DNA of 64,000 nt from Bradyrhizobium sp. CSA112. Lineage in GTDB: Bacteria; Pseudomonadota; Alphaproteobacteria; Rhizobiales; Xanthobacteraceae. Each line of letters starts with the position of its first letter. Within the stretch, counting starts at the first letter, position 1. The translations under genes and the position numbers were made by a program. Shown in pieces: positions 62,677 to 64,000 of the stretch. The stretch spans positions 62,001 through 126,000 of the forward strand of contig NZ_JAACFS010000011.1 of assembly GCF_029051645.1 (NCBI RefSeq), in the 5' to 3' direction. The notes beneath the pieces were generated by a model. The model worked only from the letters and a program-made list of their open reading frames with translations, made no database searches and was not told where the DNA came from.

Positions 62677-63375
62677 ATGCGTTTTGTTTCCTGGGGGATT
62701 GTTGCGGCTTGTGGTTTTTTACTGACAGTACCGGCGGCCAAGGCTGCCGATTTTCGTGTTCCGGACCTGCCTTCGCCCCACTACAACTGGACCGGATTTT
62801 ATGCGGGCGTTTACGGCGGCGGAGCGTATGCGGCATGGGCCGCCGATTACTGCCGAAATGGTGCTTGCCGTCATGCGGAGGGGCAGGCGGGCGGCTTCGC
62901 CGTCGGCGTCTACGGCGGCTACAACTATCAGTTCGCCAACCGTTTCGTGATCGGCGGTGAATTCGATTGGGGCAAGTCCACCTCGTCACAGGACGAACTC
63001 GTCTTTGGCGACAGCGCGCTGCTGTCGAGGTTCGGCGCGTTCGGCTCCGCTCGCCTGCGCGCAGGCTATGCGTTCGACCGCCTGCTGGCGTTCGGTGCGG
63101 TCGGTGTCGGCGTGGCCAGCATCAGCAACGGCTATCGCTATACGGTTCAGAGGGGCTGCGATACCCTGGAGCAGGCTATCTGGGACGAGCAAGTCAAGGC
63201 CGGGCTGATCGCGGGCGTGGGCATCGAATATGCTTTCACCAAGCATTTCGTCGCCCGCGGTGAATATCTCTACGCCGATTATGGCAGCGTCACACTGTCC
63301 AGCCGGGACCGCACGCGGGCTGAATTCCGCAACGAGATGCATTTCGTGCGCGTGGGCGCCAGTTATCGGTTCTGA
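62677..63375 (+). CDS. Outer membrane beta-barrel protein (Omp25/31-like)
   Basis: A 232-residue exported porin-like protein. Signal peptide at residues 1-23 (ending AKA-ADF), then an eight-stranded OMP_b-brl barrel starting YNWTGFYAGVYGGGAY and ending with the aromatic terminus FVRVGASYRF. This is the Omp25/Omp31-like group common in Rhizobiales. Two cysteines in DYCRNGACRH may pair. ATGAGG precedes the ATG at 62677; a TTG one codon earlier is less likely. Confidence 0.88.
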   Translation: MRFVSWGIVAACGFLLTVPAAKAADFRVPDLPSPHYNWTGFYAGVYGGGAYAAWAADYCRNGACRHAEGQAGGFAVGVYGGYNYQFANRFVIGGEFDWGKSTSSQDELVFGDSALLSRFGAFGSARLRAGYAFDRLLAFGAVGVGVASISNGYRYTVQRGCDTLEQAIWDEQVKAGLIAGVGIEYAFTKHFVARGEYLYADYGSVTLSSRDRTRAEFRNEMHFVRVGASYRF

Positions 63376-63436
63376 TACTTCGCTCAATATGGTCCGGTAG
63401 CGATCGGCTGCCGGATCGTCGGCGTCTCCAGGCGCT

Positions 63437-64000
63437 TTATTGGAAGTGCGGCGCGGTGATCGCCTTGCGGATCGCCGCGAGCGGCGCGGCGTCGTCGAAC
63501 TCAATGTCTTCGCCGATCTGCTTCAATCCGAGGTCGCGCCATAGCGCAGCAAGATCTGGCGTCACCGGCCTCGGTCCCATCTCATCGTGAAGCCGGGTCA
63601 GCACGTCGACGCCGACGGCTTTGTCCGCGGTTGCAAGAATGCGCTCGATCGGCCAGTCCTGCTCGTGATTGCCGCCGGCGGCGAGCACGCCACGCATCGC
63701 GTCCTGCAAGCCGAGGCGGTTACTGGTGCGCTTGCGGATTTCGATATCGGCGAGCAGGCAGAACATCGCGCCGCCCCAGTACTTCCGTCCCCAGGTGCCG
63801 GTATTGTCGAGGCCCTCATCGCCGGCCTGCGGCAGCCCCTTCGGCATGTCGCGCATCATCGCCTGCCAGATTTCCCGCGCCGTGAGGTCGCCGGCCTGCA
63901 CCCGCGCGACCGGCTCGACATAGACAGCCAGTCCCTCCGACAGCCACGCGTAGCGGTCGGGCATGTTGGGCAGGGCGGTATGCACCATCTCGTGCACCAT
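63437..64000 (-). CDS. Zinc metallopeptidase-like protein (5' partial)
   Basis: The last 187 residues of a protein cut by the right edge. The visible part starts within HEMVHTALP, an HExxH-type zinc site, followed by WLSEGLAVYVEP whose Glu is the likely third ligand: the gluzincin (peptidase MA-like) arrangement. The rest is helical and ends in APHFQ. Substrate and localisation cannot be judged without the N-terminus. Confidence 0.75.
   Translation of the reverse strand: MVHEMVHTALPNMPDRYAWLSEGLAVYVEPVARVQAGDLTAREIWQAMMRDMPKGLPQAGDEGLDNTGTWGRKYWGGAMFCLLADIEIRKRTSNRLGLQDAMRGVLAAGGNHEQDWPIERILATADKAVGVDVLTRLHDEMGPRPVTPDLAALWRDLGLKQIGEDIEFDDAAPLAAIRKAITAPHFQ

Overview
The window is a high-GC alphaproteobacterial chromosome segment. 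Gene order (rsmH to ftsZ, lpxC, bamD, recN, ligA), protein wording and the dispersed palindromic repeats all point to Bradyrhizobium or a close relative in the Nitrobacteraceae. That assignment is inferred from the sequence and was not searched. There is no phage, integrase, transposase or CRISPR array.

Layout. 1-9722: accessory genes. These are the C-terminal part of an exporter-type ABC protein cut by the left edge, a hypothetical protein, two membrane transporters, an AraC regulator with an alpha/beta hydrolase, RNase P RNA (minus strand), a PAS protein, a YCII/ECF sigma pair and an AmpD-like amidase. 10270-34397: a nearly complete dcw (division and cell wall) cluster on the plus strand: rsmH-ftsL-ftsI-murE-murF-mraY-murD-[DUF5107-like]-ftsW-[SpeE-like membrane protein]-murG-murC-[GIY-YIG]-murB-ddl-ftsQ-ftsA-ftsZ, ended by a strong terminator. 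34747-41257: lpxC, bamD, recN, [GIY-YIG], ligA. 41475-64000: a mixed region with drug-type MFS exporters, an M24 aminopeptidase, prmA, a phytoene-desaturase-like FAD enzyme, a second spermidine-synthase-like membrane protein, YeeE/YedE half-transporters, an L,D-transpeptidase, an ABC-2 exporter, uvrD, a thioesterase, a GlcD-type oxidase, a LysR/MFS divergent pair, an outer-membrane barrel and a partial metallopeptidase.

The core genes build lipid II in the cytoplasm (MurE/F/D/C/B, Ddl, MraY, MurG), polymerise and cross-link it at the septum (FtsW, FtsI) and assemble the divisome (FtsL, FtsQ, FtsA, FtsZ). LpxC and BamD then serve the outer membrane.

The most unusual feature is a population of at least eight kinds of intergenic palindromic repeats. 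Two small GIY-YIG nuclease genes are each tightly bracketed by a different kind: one by 37-bp perfect inverted repeats (27478-27854), the other by two copies of the commonest palindrome (38610-39088). Solo copies of that palindrome lie elsewhere, including one inside the uvrD reading frame. This resembles the REP/RAYT arrangement but with a GIY-YIG nuclease. I infer a GIY-YIG-driven palindrome-spreading system and rate it the best candidate for something new here.
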